From DATLAN01 sp035527455 (GTDB taxonomy: Bacteria; Planctomycetota; Planctomycetia; Pirellulales; Thermoguttaceae): a stretch of 54,595 bases of DNA. Location: positions 1 to 54,595 of the forward strand of contig DATLAN010000415.1 in the NCBI GenBank assembly GCA_035527455.1, written 5' to 3'. This document shows positions 10,455-18,489 of this stretch, piece after piece. The position numbers and the translations under genes are program-made. The stretch's first letter is position 1. Every line of letters starts with the position of its first letter. Under the pieces are notes generated by a model. It searched no databases and was not told where the DNA came from. It saw nothing but the letters and a program-made list of their open reading frames with translations.

Positions 10455-11099
10455 CATTTCGACGGAACCGCCTCAACGCCAGCAGGTTACGGAAACAGAC
10501 CCTGAGAGTATGGCGCATTGTGTGGCGCTCCTCGTTCAAAGCCATCCTGGATTGGCTCTCGTCGTCGAGACGTGGCCGGAGTTACCTGAAGCAATCCGGG
10601 CAGGCATCGCAGCGATGGTCAAGGCGGCAGGGGAAGCACGCAAGTGAAGATCCAACTCGACCACACTCCAGGCGATTGTGTGGATAGAGACTCGTCGGAC
10701 AACGCAGCGCTGGTGAAAAAGCAGAATATCGGTTACTCGCGCCCCCTATACGAGTCACAGAAACGGTGGAGGAAATAGAGTGAACCGCCTCAGAGAGGGG
10801 GGAGGAGAAGAATAGCGAGTCCAGCGACCTGGACCCCCCCACCACCACAAGTCAGGGAACCCCGGTGCACAGCGACCCCATGCAAGCAAGTAATTATGAC
10901 GGCCCGACTTGTGAAAAACAGACAGGCACATTGGGAGCAGAAGCACCCAACCGTCATACCCCGCCCTCGCGCAAGTATCCCGGAACGCCGGCGCCGGCAG
11001 TCGGGGCGAGAAACCGTGTCTGTCTATACCACGTATCGAGAGACAAACTGACCCATGAAAAAAGGGCCCGGTGGCTGCCGGACCCAGAAGGAAGCTCAA
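10455..11099. other. Gene-poor stretch
   Basis: Short open frames here lack convincing start sites or recognisable sequence. The strand is purine-rich near 10780-10810 (GAGAGGGGGGAGG). I see no gene, strong promoter or RNA. Confidence 0.5.
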
Positions 11100-11816
11100 A
11101 TGAAATCTACCGAGTACCGGGCTGCCGGGCAAGACCCGGTCCCAAATGTGTCGCGCGACACACTCGTCCATCCTGAAGTCGAGACGAGCCCTCACGAGTC
11201 CCCCAGCGACGTCAACCTGACAGAGCGATTCGGCGACCGGTACCGCGTTGAATGGGAACCCGGCTCGAACACGCGCGACCCGTGGTACATGCAGATCCCG
11301 TGCAACGGCGGCCGAGGCCACATCTGTCCCTGGGGGCCGAAGGAATTGGCAGCCTGCACGAACACCCGGAGCATGACCAACCGGCTGGCCAGGTTGCCGT
11401 ACACCCGGGTTCACCAGGACGGGAACGACGGCGGGAATGTCGTGTTCCCGGTCGAGCACTTCGAGGAGGTGGCGAGAATCATGCACGCTCGAAGGCGCAA
11501 GCAGCTTTCCGAGGAACATAGAGCAAAGCTGGTCGAGGCCGGTCGTCGGTTTCAGATTTCCCCTGGGTGTACGACGCCGAAAAATCGCTCAGTTTGCGTT
11601 CCGACGGCCACCCCGGTGTGGATTGGACGTCTTGAGCCCGAAACGGCGATTCTGGAGCCCTGGGAGCGAATCGATGGCGAGACGACCAAAACGACGGCGA
11701 CCGAAAGACGGCATTTCCACCAAGTGCCGCGACTGTGGCGAGATCCAGCAGGTGGAGCCGCGGGAATGGTACCGCGCGAGCCCGGCACGGTGTGTTGCTT
11801 GCGGCGGGATGCTTGA
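11100..11816 (+). CDS. Conserved hypothetical protein of planctomycete mobile elements
   Basis: ATG at 11100 is preceded by AAGGAAG with 7-nt spacing, giving 238 residues. The middle (about residues 35-150) reads as a coherent domain: ERFGDRYRVEWEPG, DPWYMQIPC, RLARLPYTRVHQDG, VVFPVEHFEEVARI and RRRKQLSEEHRAKLVEAG. I associate this pattern with uncharacterised element-borne proteins in planctomycetes, but this is memory, not a search. The last ~75 residues look like random translation and overlap the next gene's better-supported frame. The natural C-terminus may have been lost by a frameshift near 11560. Function unknown. Confidence 0.6.
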   Translation: MKSTEYRAAGQDPVPNVSRDTLVHPEVETSPHESPSDVNLTERFGDRYRVEWEPGSNTRDPWYMQIPCNGGRGHICPWGPKELAACTNTRSMTNRLARLPYTRVHQDGNDGGNVVFPVEHFEEVARIMHARRRKQLSEEHRAKLVEAGRRFQISPGCTTPKNRSVCVPTATPVWIGRLEPETAILEPWERIDGETTKTTATERRHFHQVPRLWRDPAGGAAGMVPREPGTVCCLRRDA

Positions 11817-11880
11817 CCGTGTGTGGCCGCGCTGGTGGGAAAGGCCAGCGGGCCGACCGGCTTGTCCAAGCGGCCGTTGA
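11674..11880 (+). CDS. Small zinc-ribbon-like protein
   Basis: 68 residues. The ATG is preceded by GGGAG at 7-nt spacing. The product starts with a basic stretch (ARRPKRRRPK), followed by two knuckles: KCRDCGE and RCVACGG, about 20 residues apart. This C-x2-C...C-x2-C arrangement fits a zinc ribbon, probably nucleic-acid binding. It overlaps the tail of the upstream frame and ends 18 nt before the methyltransferase remnant, as in a compact element operon. Specific role unknown. Confidence 0.55.
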   Translation: MARRPKRRRPKDGISTKCRDCGEIQQVEPREWYRASPARCVACGGMLDRVWPRWWERPAGRPACPSGR

Positions 11881-11898
11881 CGGGGGCAAGCGTTCAAG

Positions 11899-12312
11899 AT
11901 GCTGCTGGAAGCCCCGTTGAAAGCAGCAATCAAAAAGGCCGTCGAAGAAGGCACCCCCCCTAATGAAGCGAAGATGCAAACGATTTGCGAAGCGGCTTCA
12001 ATGGTGGGGGTTTCTCGGCAGACCGCTTCCACGCGAATGAAGGCCGCCGACCACTTCGAGGCCCTGCCAGCGCCCGAGCAGAAGGCAGTCGAGGCCGGCA
12101 AGATGACTTTGCCCGAGGCGATCCGCGAGCACAAGAAGAAGGCCGTCGTCGCCAAGCTGGAAGACGTTCAAGCCAAGGAGGCAAAGGCCATACAGGGCGT
12201 CTACGACGTGATCGTGATGGTGTTCGATCCGTTCGCCCGGGGGTGGAATGAGGCGAATCGGGACATGTCCCGATTCTGGCGCGAAGAGACGGCGAGGCCG
12301 CGGGCGTTCTGA
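11899..12312 (+). pseudogene. N-terminal remnant of a ParB-like / MT-A70 adenine methyltransferase
   Basis: Residues ~26-100 contain an HTH-like segment (ICEAASMVGVSRQTASTRMKAA), a linker (MTLPEAIREHKKKAV) and then AKAIQGVYDVIVM. In MT-A70-type enzymes that last stretch runs into the catalytic D-P-P-W motif. Here it switches at about 12222 to VFDPFARGW..., and the frame ends 31 residues later. The methyltransferase core is therefore missing. The switch lies 33 nt before a 22-bp perfect palindrome, so a deletion or insertion probably broke the gene here. DPPW is predicted from family knowledge; the break is what I see. Confidence 0.6.
12255..12276. repeat. 22-bp perfect palindrome
   Basis: The half-site GAATCGGGACA is followed directly by its exact reverse complement TGTCCCGATTC. 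It lies where the methyltransferase remnant becomes unrelated sequence. There is no loop, so a protein-binding or recombination site, or the tip of a dispersed repeat, is more likely than a transcription terminator. Confidence 0.8.
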
Positions 12313-12332
12313 AATTTCGCCGTTTTTGGGTG

Positions 12333-12356
12333 GGTTCCAAGCTTAAGCTTCCAACC
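12333..12356. repeat. 24-bp imperfect palindrome between convergent genes
   Basis: GGTT-CC-AAGCTT / AAGCTT-CC-AACC pairs at 10 of 12 positions per arm; the two C:C pairs are mismatches. It sits between the plus-strand methyltransferase remnant and the 3' end of the minus-strand recombinase, 56 nt from the 22-bp palindrome. It could be a bidirectional terminator stem or an element-end signal, but no T-tract is present. Confidence 0.55.
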
Positions 12357-12405
12357 GTGCCGATTCCGACCGTTCTTACATCCTGCCCGAGGTTTCTGTC
12401 CGGCT

Positions 12406-13014
12406 TCACGCTTCCCACTTCCGCCGGCGCACCGCCTCCACGACGACCGCGGGGGCAATGTGGTCGAGGTAGCGGGAGGTGGTGGCGATCGAGGAATGCC
12501 CCAGTTGCTTGGAGATCACGCCCACGTCGATCCCCTCGGTTCGCATCTCGGAAGCCCCGGTGTGTCTCAACGCATGAGGGTGAACCCGCTTGTCGATACC
12601 GGCTTTTGCGGCCAGGCGGGGAAACAACGCCCGGCAGTAGCTCGGCAGTAGGCGCTTGCCTTTCAGATTGCAGAACAGCGGGTGCTTACCGTTCATCCCC
12701 AAGGCCGTTCGGCGCTCGAGCCAGACCTCCAGGACGGCCCACGCCCCATCGTCCAATCCGACCGTACGGGACTTATCGCCCTTCCCGTGCAGCACACGGA
12801 TGGTTCCCGGTTCCCGGTCTAAGTCTTTCGGTTTCAACGCCAACGCTTCCTCGATCCGCAACAGGCCCCGGTAGAGGACGGTTATCAACGCCCGGTTCCT
12901 GATCCCCGTCGGCGCCCGGGTCGAACAGGCCCCCATCAGGACCTTCACTTCGCCGGGTGTCAGAACCTCGGGCGGCAGTTTGCGGCCCCGGTTCCACGGT
13001 GTTTCGTTTCCCAT
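12406..13014 (-). CDS. Tyrosine recombinase / integrase
   Basis: 202 residues, catalytic domain only plus a short N-terminal arm. All hallmark residues are visible in order: R in GLLRIEEAL, K in HGKGDKSR, H-x-x-R in HALRHTG, the second H in QLGHSS, and the nucleophile Y in TTSRYLDH. The ATG at 13014 has GGAG 8 nt upstream. A GTG at 13056 would place the start inside a stem-loop with no ribosome-binding site. The usual SAM-like core-binding domain is missing, so this is a short XerC/D-like integrase or an N-terminally reduced one. It is last in the ardC-AAA-HTH-int operon, and could have used the tRNA-Sec fragment at 10380 as its target. Confidence 0.88.
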   Translation of the reverse strand: MGNETPWNRGRKLPPEVLTPGEVKVLMGACSTRAPTGIRNRALITVLYRGLLRIEEALALKPKDLDREPGTIRVLHGKGDKSRTVGLDDGAWAVLEVWLERRTALGMNGKHPLFCNLKGKRLLPSYCRALFPRLAAKAGIDKRVHPHALRHTGASEMRTEGIDVGVISKQLGHSSIATTSRYLDHIAPAVVVEAVRRRKWEA

Positions 13015-13040
13015 CGGAAAATCTCCGTTTTGGAGGGTCC

Positions 13041-13109
13041 AGTGTCGCTTCTCCACAAAAGCGACACTCTATTTCGTGGTTTTCGGTCCATAAGCGCAGA
13101 AGCGACACT
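13041..13109. promoter_or_regulatory. Three AGTGTCGCTT repeats upstream of the integrase
   Basis: AGTGTCGCTT at 13041-13050 and its reverse complement AAGCGACACT at 13059-13068 form a 10-bp inverted repeat with an 8-nt gap. A third AAGCGACACT lies at 13100-13109. All sit between the HTH gene's stop and the integrase ATG. Likely readings are operators for the neighbouring HTH protein or arm-type recombinase sites. Confidence 0.55.
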
Positions 13110-13139
13110 ATTCGCGCGTTTCGGCGCGTCTCTGGCCGG

Positions 13140-13346
13140 TCACTTCCGGCGCGTCGTTTTCGGTCGCAATTCGAGCCCCAAGTAGTCGGCCAGCATGTCC
13201 AGGGTGTCCATCCTCACGGACCGTTCACGCCTGAGTAGCTGGCAGAGTACGGTATGGTTGACGCCCGAATCTTTCGCGATCCTGTAGCGGGTGGTGCCCT
13301 TGTCGAGCAGTTGGTCGAGGGCTTCCAAGAGTTGTTCGGATACCAT
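13140..13346 (-). CDS. Small Cro/C1-type HTH regulator
   Basis: 68 residues; ATG preceded by AAAGGAA with 8-nt spacing. TRYRIAKDSGVNHTVLCQLLRRE has the helix-turn-helix pattern (Gly in the turn, hydrophobic positions), followed by the helix MDTLDMLADYLGLEL, typical of XRE-family minimal repressors. It sits 36 nt after the AAA+ gene and 83 nt before the integrase coding start. It may regulate the integrase through the AGTGTCGCTT repeats between the two genes (inference). Confidence 0.8.
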   Translation of the reverse strand: MVSEQLLEALDQLLDKGTTRYRIAKDSGVNHTVLCQLLRRERSVRMDTLDMLADYLGLELRPKTTRRK

Positions 13347-13382
13347 TGGGCAGATTCCTTTTCAGTTTGGTGAGGTTGTCAG

Positions 13383-14060
13383 TCAAAGCATCATCCCAGA
13401 CTCGATAGCCTGGAGCATCGCCCGGAAATTGTTTCGATGGGTTTGGGCTAGCTTGACGTACGCGGGCAGGGGCTTCCCGTCGAGGTTCTCGGCTTGGGCT
13501 ATCTCCCGGGCCCTTTCGGCAAAAGCTTCGGCCAGCCCCCGCCGGGACAATTCCAGCCGGACACAACGGGACAGCAACGGGCCCCCGTCCTCGACTTCCT
13601 CGAACATGGTTTGTTGGGCTTCACAGGTGGTGGTGAAGATCCACACCACATGACCCGGCAATCGGTCAAACATGACCAGCAGTTGCCGGATAGCCGCCTT
13701 GGACAGCCCGTGCGCCTCGTTCACGATGTAGGCGCGGCCGGTCTTCGCGCCGAAACCCAACACGGCCATCGACCGTTCGATGTCCCGCAATCGGGCAGGG
13801 GTGAGGGTCTGGGCGTCTAGCTCTTCAGTTGACCACTCGGAAGCCACTTCAGCCGCAATCAACCGCCCGATGGACGTTTTGCCAGTTCCGCTCTGGCCCG
13901 ACAGCCAGTAGCCCCGCCCGGCCAGACCGCGCTTCCGTAGTCGGTCGATCTTGCCGATTACCTTGTCCTGCCCGACCACTTCGCCGAAAGACTTCGGGCG
14001 GTAGACTTCGCACAAGGGGCCACTTGCGGCCCGGGGTTCCGTTTCTGCAAACAGCAACAT
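13383..14060 (-). CDS. Clamp-loader-like AAA+ ATPase of a mobile element
   Basis: 225 residues; ATG preceded by AAAGGAA. The N-terminal YRPKSFGEVVGQDKV is the standard opening of DnaX/RFC-type clamp loaders. The Walker A motif is GQSGTGKTS; the Walker B position reads AYIVNEAH, with Asn in place of the usual Asp of D-E-A-H. WIFTTTCE is sensor 1, and LLSRCVRLEL corresponds to the S-R-C/arginine-finger region. It is shorter than DnaX, lacking the C-terminal collar and having no zinc-binding cysteines. It may replace or hijack the host clamp loader during element replication (inference). Confidence 0.8.
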   Translation of the reverse strand: MLLFAETEPRAASGPLCEVYRPKSFGEVVGQDKVIGKIDRLRKRGLAGRGYWLSGQSGTGKTSIGRLIAAEVASEWSTEELDAQTLTPARLRDIERSMAVLGFGAKTGRAYIVNEAHGLSKAAIRQLLVMFDRLPGHVVWIFTTTCEAQQTMFEEVEDGGPLLSRCVRLELSRRGLAEAFAERAREIAQAENLDGKPLPAYVKLAQTHRNNFRAMLQAIESGMML

Positions 14061-14153
14061 GATTCGGTTCCTTTTCCAAGGGTTCTGAAAACGCGGGCGC
14101 CCATCGGCCCGCCCCGTCGGCGCCGAAGAACCCGGCGCCTCAGGGGCAGGTCG

Positions 14154-15017
14154 TCAAGCTACTGCCGCAACGGCCGTTTCCATCGCCTCAGGCTTCGCCT
14201 CACGCAATCCTTCCGCCGTGTCCAGGATCAGGACCACCGCGTCACAAGTACGCTTCAAGACGCGCTGGCAAGCCGTCACCGGCTCAATTCCGGCATCGGT
14301 TGCGTACGCCTGGACATACTGAAAGCACCCGCCCCGATCCGCGTCATGGTCGTATCCGAGAACCTCCAAGAGGATAGCCCCGCCCAATTCGGCAACCGTT
14401 TCACTGCGCCAGTGTTGCCCGCGCTCCTGGAGGTTGCCAAGCCGATCATCGGCCGCGTGACACATTTCATGCGCCCACGTCGATAGGTTCTCCACCCCCA
14501 GGGCGATACCGTTACCCCGCCGATACTTCCCCAGCGCTGCGCCCGGGCGACCATTGTAGGCGTCAACCGACAACCCCCATTCTCTGGCAACGTCCAAGAG
14601 GGGGAGGTTCTCCAGCCATCGCGTAACCTCAGGATCGGGCGGGGGCAGGGGTTCGCCCTCGGTTTGATTCAGGCCAAAAACGGCCGCGCTGGTGAACCCG
14701 GCAATCCATGTGCGCTCTTCTTCGTCCCCTGTTTCGCCGTTCTTTTCGGTCCGTTTCCGAACAATCGGAACCAAAATGGCGAACGACCGTTCCCCCTTCT
14801 TCACGTGCCGGCCAACCTCTTGCCATTGCCGGTATCCTCTGGCGTCAGAGTGTCCAGCAAGCGCGGTCAATAGCTGGTTGCTCCAGGACCACGCCCGACA
14901 CGGCACATTGTCCCGCCGGCGAATAAAGATAGGGGCGAGGGCTTGAGGCAGGTTTCCCGTCTGAAATGCCCTCAGAATGGTGTTTGCGGCAGACTCCGCC
15001 TTGCGGTAGAATTGCAT
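14154..15017 (-). CDS. ArdC-like antirestriction / zincin metallopeptidase
   Basis: 287 residues. ATG at 15017 has GGAGG 8 nt upstream, better than an earlier in-frame start at 15080. The N-terminal half (CRAWSWSNQLLTAL, GYRQWQEVGRHVKKGERSFAILVP) matches the ArdC ssDNA-binding domain (DUF1738). The C-terminal half carries the zinc-protease signature HEMCHAADD, then SETVAELGG, which supplies the third ligand in this family. ArdC proteins protect incoming plasmid DNA from restriction. It is the first gene of the minus-strand element operon, directly behind a strong promoter, which suits early expression after entry. Confidence 0.85.
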   Translation of the reverse strand: MQFYRKAESAANTILRAFQTGNLPQALAPIFIRRRDNVPCRAWSWSNQLLTALAGHSDARGYRQWQEVGRHVKKGERSFAILVPIVRKRTEKNGETGDEEERTWIAGFTSAAVFGLNQTEGEPLPPPDPEVTRWLENLPLLDVAREWGLSVDAYNGRPGAALGKYRRGNGIALGVENLSTWAHEMCHAADDRLGNLQERGQHWRSETVAELGGAILLEVLGYDHDADRGGCFQYVQAYATDAGIEPVTACQRVLKRTCDAVVLILDTAEGLREAKPEAMETAVAAVA

Positions 15018-15118
15018 TGCTCGAACCTCCGGTTTAGGTTTGGGCCACGCCCCCGGGTGTTGCAAGCACCGCGGGGGCATTTCTTTATCGGACCACCTCA
15101 GATCCGACGTTCAGTCTT

Positions 15119-15146
15119 ATTATGCACAATTCGTCGTTCTTGTCAA
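15119..15146 (-). promoter_or_regulatory. Sigma70-type promoter for the ardC operon
   Basis: On the minus strand TTGACA (15146-15141) and CATAAT (15124-15119) are separated by 16 nt, close to consensus. The start of transcription would fall near 15112, leaving a ~95-nt leader before ardC. The surrounding DNA is AT-richer than the neighbourhood. The near-palindrome GTGTAAACAC at 15193-15202 could be an upstream regulatory site. Confidence 0.65.
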
Positions 15147-15825
15147 CCGATGTGCAGAAAATAATTGTGGCGTAGGTGTGAATACCCTATCAGTGTAAAC
15201 ACCCCCATGCACGCGCGCGAATAGAAAGTAGTTGACGCATCGGCCGAAAGTCGAGCAAAGAAACAACGTGCAAACAGGCGTGAAACAGCGGGGAAACAAC
15301 GGCCAAACAACGGGCAGGTATCGAGATGCGGTTGAGAAAACAGAGAGCATAGGCAAGACACTCCCCCCGGGCGCCCCCCATTGCCCGGCTTGGTCCTGTT
15401 TAGTAGCTACCCTCCCGCGTTTTTCAAAACTGAACGTCTGTCTATACATCGCAAACGTTCGCAACATACCGTGTGCTTGCCTCGTTGTAAGAACGGCCCC
15501 GACGCAAACGACTTCAGCAAGCTGAACGCCTGACGTGAAAGCCGCGTTTCTTACAACTCCGTGTGTGCCGGGCCGTTCGTGGGCTTGTGCTCGCTGTAGG
15601 CACAGGTTGTCCTCAGGGCCGTTGTCCGAGGCGAAGACGCTTTCTGTGAAGGATGCGTGATAAGGAAGGCTGCGATTTGGTCGATGGTTCTCGCGTTGCC
15701 GGAGCCGATTCGCAATCAGACTTCGTTCGCGCTGGTGACGTGTTTGAAGTACACGTCCGGGGCGTCGAAGTGGGCCTTGCCGCACTAAATCTTGTCCCAT
15801 TCCGAACCGTGGAGTTCGAGTTGCT
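15147..15825. other. Gene-poor stretch upstream of ardC
   Basis: Mixed-composition DNA without a credible gene on either strand. The long minus-strand open frame through it shows no coherent protein sequence. The last part adjoins the point where the serine recombinase begins abruptly. Confidence 0.45.
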
Positions 15826-16406
15826 TCTTCGTGCTCCGCAAGAACGACCACGTGATCTTCGCCAAGCTCGACCGCGGCTTCCGCGACGCGGAAGACTTCC
15901 TCTCCACCCGCCGGCTCTGGGACCAGCTCGGCGTAATCATCCACTTCCTCGACTTCAAGGCCGACCTGGCCACGGCCCACGGCCGGTTCGTGGCCACGCT
16001 GATCGCCGGGGTGGCCGAATGGGAGTCGGCCGTGACCAGCGAGCGCTGCCGGGAGGTTGCCCAGCGGCTGAAGGAAGAGGGCCGCCCCCGGGGCAACAAG
16101 GCGCCCTACGGCAAGAAGATCGTCGGCCACAAGAAGACCCGCCGCTTCGTCGACGATCCCGAGCAGCGCCGCGTGGGGCAGCAGATCATCCGCCTGCGCG
16201 ACCAGTTCCGGCTCTCCTGGGAGACGATCTCCGATCACATCGAAGAGGCCCTGGCCAGTTACGAGAACCGTAAGCCGCGCCCGAAATGGGGCGGCCACCC
16301 CAAACGGGTCTACAATCCCCGCCAGGTGCATCGGGTCTATCACCTCGAACGCAAGTTCCAGCGCGACGAACGCCAGCGGGCCGAGGAGGCCGACGGACAC
16401 GGCTAG
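15826..16406 (+). pseudogene. Serine recombinase lacking its catalytic N-terminus
   Basis: From about 15830 the frame reads LRKNDHVIFAKLDRGFRDAEDFL, ...FLDFKADLATAHGRFVATLIAGVAEWES, then TSERCREVAQRLKEEGRPRGNKAPYG. These are the second half of a resolvase domain, including the conserved LDRxxR-like region, and the start of the recombinase linker domain. The first ~65-75 residues with the nucleophile serine and first arginine are missing, and the apparent ATG at 15792 leads through unrelated residues. The C-terminus is also short (no zinc-ribbon or coiled coil), as in small planctomycete resolvase-like proteins. It is inactive as it stands. Confidence 0.78.
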
Positions 16407-16882
16407 CGCCTTGTCAACCCTTGAGTTTTTGGGATAGACAAGTTTCAGATTGCATCGGACCTCGTCGTTCTTTCCGTCCGAAGAACTTCGATTCCTCTGG
16501 CACGCCAGCCCGCCATACACTGGGGCGTCGGCGAACTCAATTCGTTTTCCGCGAGCGTTTAGCCGAGGTCGCAGCATAAGCCCATCGTAACCGCGGACAA
16601 TCAGCCGCCGACGGCGACCGAAGACTGAGTGAGTTGCCCCGCGCATCCCCGCTTCCGGTGCTCCCCACGGTGCTCTGTTTTTCGCCGAGGTGAGCGCCAT
16701 GGTGCTATACAGCTCGCAGCGCATTGTGCCGGTTCGCATCGATCTGCATCGAAACATCCCAGATTCACATTCCGGGCATGACCGGCACAAGTCGCGACAT
16801 GTACGAGAGATAGGACTCGTAAGATGAAACGCCATGAGCGGTTATGCTTGCGGCGTTTTCACCTGGATCGCGTTTTCAGAAG
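16407..16882. other. Gene-poor stretch
   Basis: No coherent open frame, RNA or strong promoter seen. It separates the broken serine recombinase from the tRNA-Arg fragment and is probably degraded element DNA. Confidence 0.45.
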
Positions 16883-16929
16883 TATCCCCGACAGGACTCG
16901 AACCTGTAGCCTTCGGCTCCGGAGGCCGA
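16883..16929 (-). tRNA. 3' fragment of tRNA-Arg (CCG), probable att-site remnant
   Basis: On the minus strand: anticodon stem-loop TCGGC-CTCCGGA-GCCGA with anticodon CCG, short variable region, T arm ACAGG-TTCGAGT-CCTGT, acceptor 3' strand CGGGGAT and discriminator A. The 5' acceptor strand and D arm are absent: bases upstream of the anticodon stem read CACTCCTGGCG, with no GG-containing D loop. Like the tRNA-Sec piece, this is the half that integrases duplicate at attachment sites. The adjacent ATPase gene stops abruptly about 100 nt further on. Confidence 0.75.
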
Positions 16930-17028
16930 CGCCAGGAGTGTATAAGCGTATATGTGATCGGGAGTTGGGGCGATGGGTAGTGGGCGGGGTGATTCCAGGG
17001 GTGCTGTAGAGTTTGCAGCGATTTGCAG

Positions 17029-17439
17029 TCAAAAGAACGCGTCGGCAATCGTCTCGATTTCGTTTTGGCTAGAGACATCCATGCCACCCATGCTACCCGA
17101 CTGCGACAAGCTAATCTCCGTCGGTTCTTCGTCCGCAGTGAGCACAACCCGCTCATCCCCTGCCGACCGGCTGACCACATACCCCAGGTCCTCCTTGGTC
17201 CGTACGCCGACTTCCACCTGGCTTCCGCTTAGATTCACCTGCACCAACGACTCGATTCGTTTCCTGGCCGCCGCATCCTCCGGCATCTGGCCGAACGCGT
17301 GCCGAACGAACTCCAGCACGGTCGTTTTGCCCGTCCCTCGCGCCCCGATCACGCAGTTCAGCCCGTCGGCCGCCTTGAATCGCTGCCCGTCGAGGAACCC
17401 ACCGTGGAAGGAGATGGAGGTAATCACGTGCTTGCTCAT
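17029..17439 (-). pseudogene. Truncated SMC/RecF-like ATPase
   Basis: 136 residues opening with ITSISFHGGFLDG...FKAADGLNCVIGARGTGKTTVLEFVRHAFG, i.e. the N-terminal strand and Walker A (GARGTGKT) of an ABC/SMC-type DNA-associated ATPase. Family members usually run to 500 or more residues, with a coiled coil and a C-terminal signature/Walker B half. Here the frame stops just after the first lobe, next to the tRNA-Arg fragment, which suggests recombination removed the rest. Such ATPases often belong to defence or DNA-repair cassettes, but the fragment is too short to assign. Confidence 0.65.
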
Positions 17440-17605
17440 GGGGCATCAACCGGATGGAGAATGGGCCAAAGCAGATAGTATGGCACAACGGGGCGCGTTT
17501 GGCTAGGCGGTGGAATGGAATTGTAGAGGAGGACCGCGACGTCTTGACGGCCGGCCACCTCAATCGCATAGTGGGGATTTCGCCAGCCTCAGGAGTGCGC
17601 CCACT

Positions 17606-18436
17606 ATGAACGCGATGCTTCATCCGTGGCAATTGCTGATTGTCGCACTGGCTGGCTGGTTGAATCGGCAACAGCAGGCCGTGGTCGAGTATCTGCGTAC
17701 CGAGAACCAGGTGCTCAAAGAGAAGCTCGGCAAGAAACGGAACTTGCTGAATGACGACCAGCGCCGACGGTTGGCAGTGAAGGCCAAAGTGCTCGGATGC
17801 AAGGCATTGGCTGAGATCGCCACGATCGTCACACCGGATACGCTGCTTCGCTGGCACCGGATGTTGGTAGCCAAGAAATGGGACTACAGTGAGCGCCGGA
17901 AGAAACCGGGCCGCCCGCCGGTCAGCGACGAGGTGAAACAACTCGTCGTGCGTATCGCCCGTGAAAACCCGACCTGGGGCTACGATCGAATCCAGGGCGC
18001 CTTGGCCAACCTGGAGCATGGGACCTCCGACCAGACAATCGGCAACATCTTGAAAGAGCACGGCATCGAACCGGCGCCCGACCGCCAGCGTCAGACCACC
18101 TGGAAGACGTTCATCAAAGCCCACAGGGACGTGCTGGGCGCCATCGACTTCACGACCATCGAAGTGTGGACGAGGGGTGGACTGGTCACCTACTTTCTGC
18201 TATTTGTGATGGAGGTGGCCACGCGCCGCGTGCATTTCGCCGGCTGCACGCCGAATCCCGCGGAAGCGTGGATGAAGCAGGTTGCCCGCAACCTGACCGA
18301 TGCCGAAGATGGATTCCTTAATGACAAGCGATATTTGCTTATGGACCGGGATGGCAAGTTCACCGATGGGTTTTCCGAGATACTCCAGGGCGAGGGCCGA
18401 CCTACCCGAGGGGGGGCGCGTCATTTCGTCAGTTGA
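17606..18436 (+). mobile_element. 3'-truncated DDE transposase (rve integrase core)
   Basis: ATG at 17606 begins MNAMLHPWQLL. An HTH (LAEIATIVTPDTLLRWHRMLVAKKW), a second HTH (NPTWGYDRIQGALANL) and the rve core follow. The first catalytic Asp is in GAIDFTTIEV and the second in LLMDRDGKF. Sequence identity then ends at ILQGEGRPT, and the frame closes in a few unrelated residues, so the third acidic residue (Glu) and the C-terminal domain are gone. This is the kind of integrase-core transposase common in planctomycetes. The truncation coincides with the left edge of the RiPP-like operon: the PqqD frame opens within 20-60 nt. I could not define terminal inverted repeats. Confidence 0.82.
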
Positions 18437-18489
18437 ACGTGACTTCCCGGATGCCCGACAGCCATGACATTGTGGAGAAGCTGCAAGCA

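Noticed and set aside
10162..10647. 161-codon plus-strand frame after giant gene 1
   Set aside because: It runs through the tRNA-Sec fragment on the opposite strand and shows no coherent protein sequence.
15120..16835. 571-codon minus-strand frame
   Set aside because: Covers the ardC promoter and lies opposite the serine recombinase remnant; the translation has no recognisable content.
16973..17506. 177-codon plus-strand frame opposite the ATPase remnant
   Set aside because: The minus strand carries a clear Walker A motif; the plus-strand product is random.
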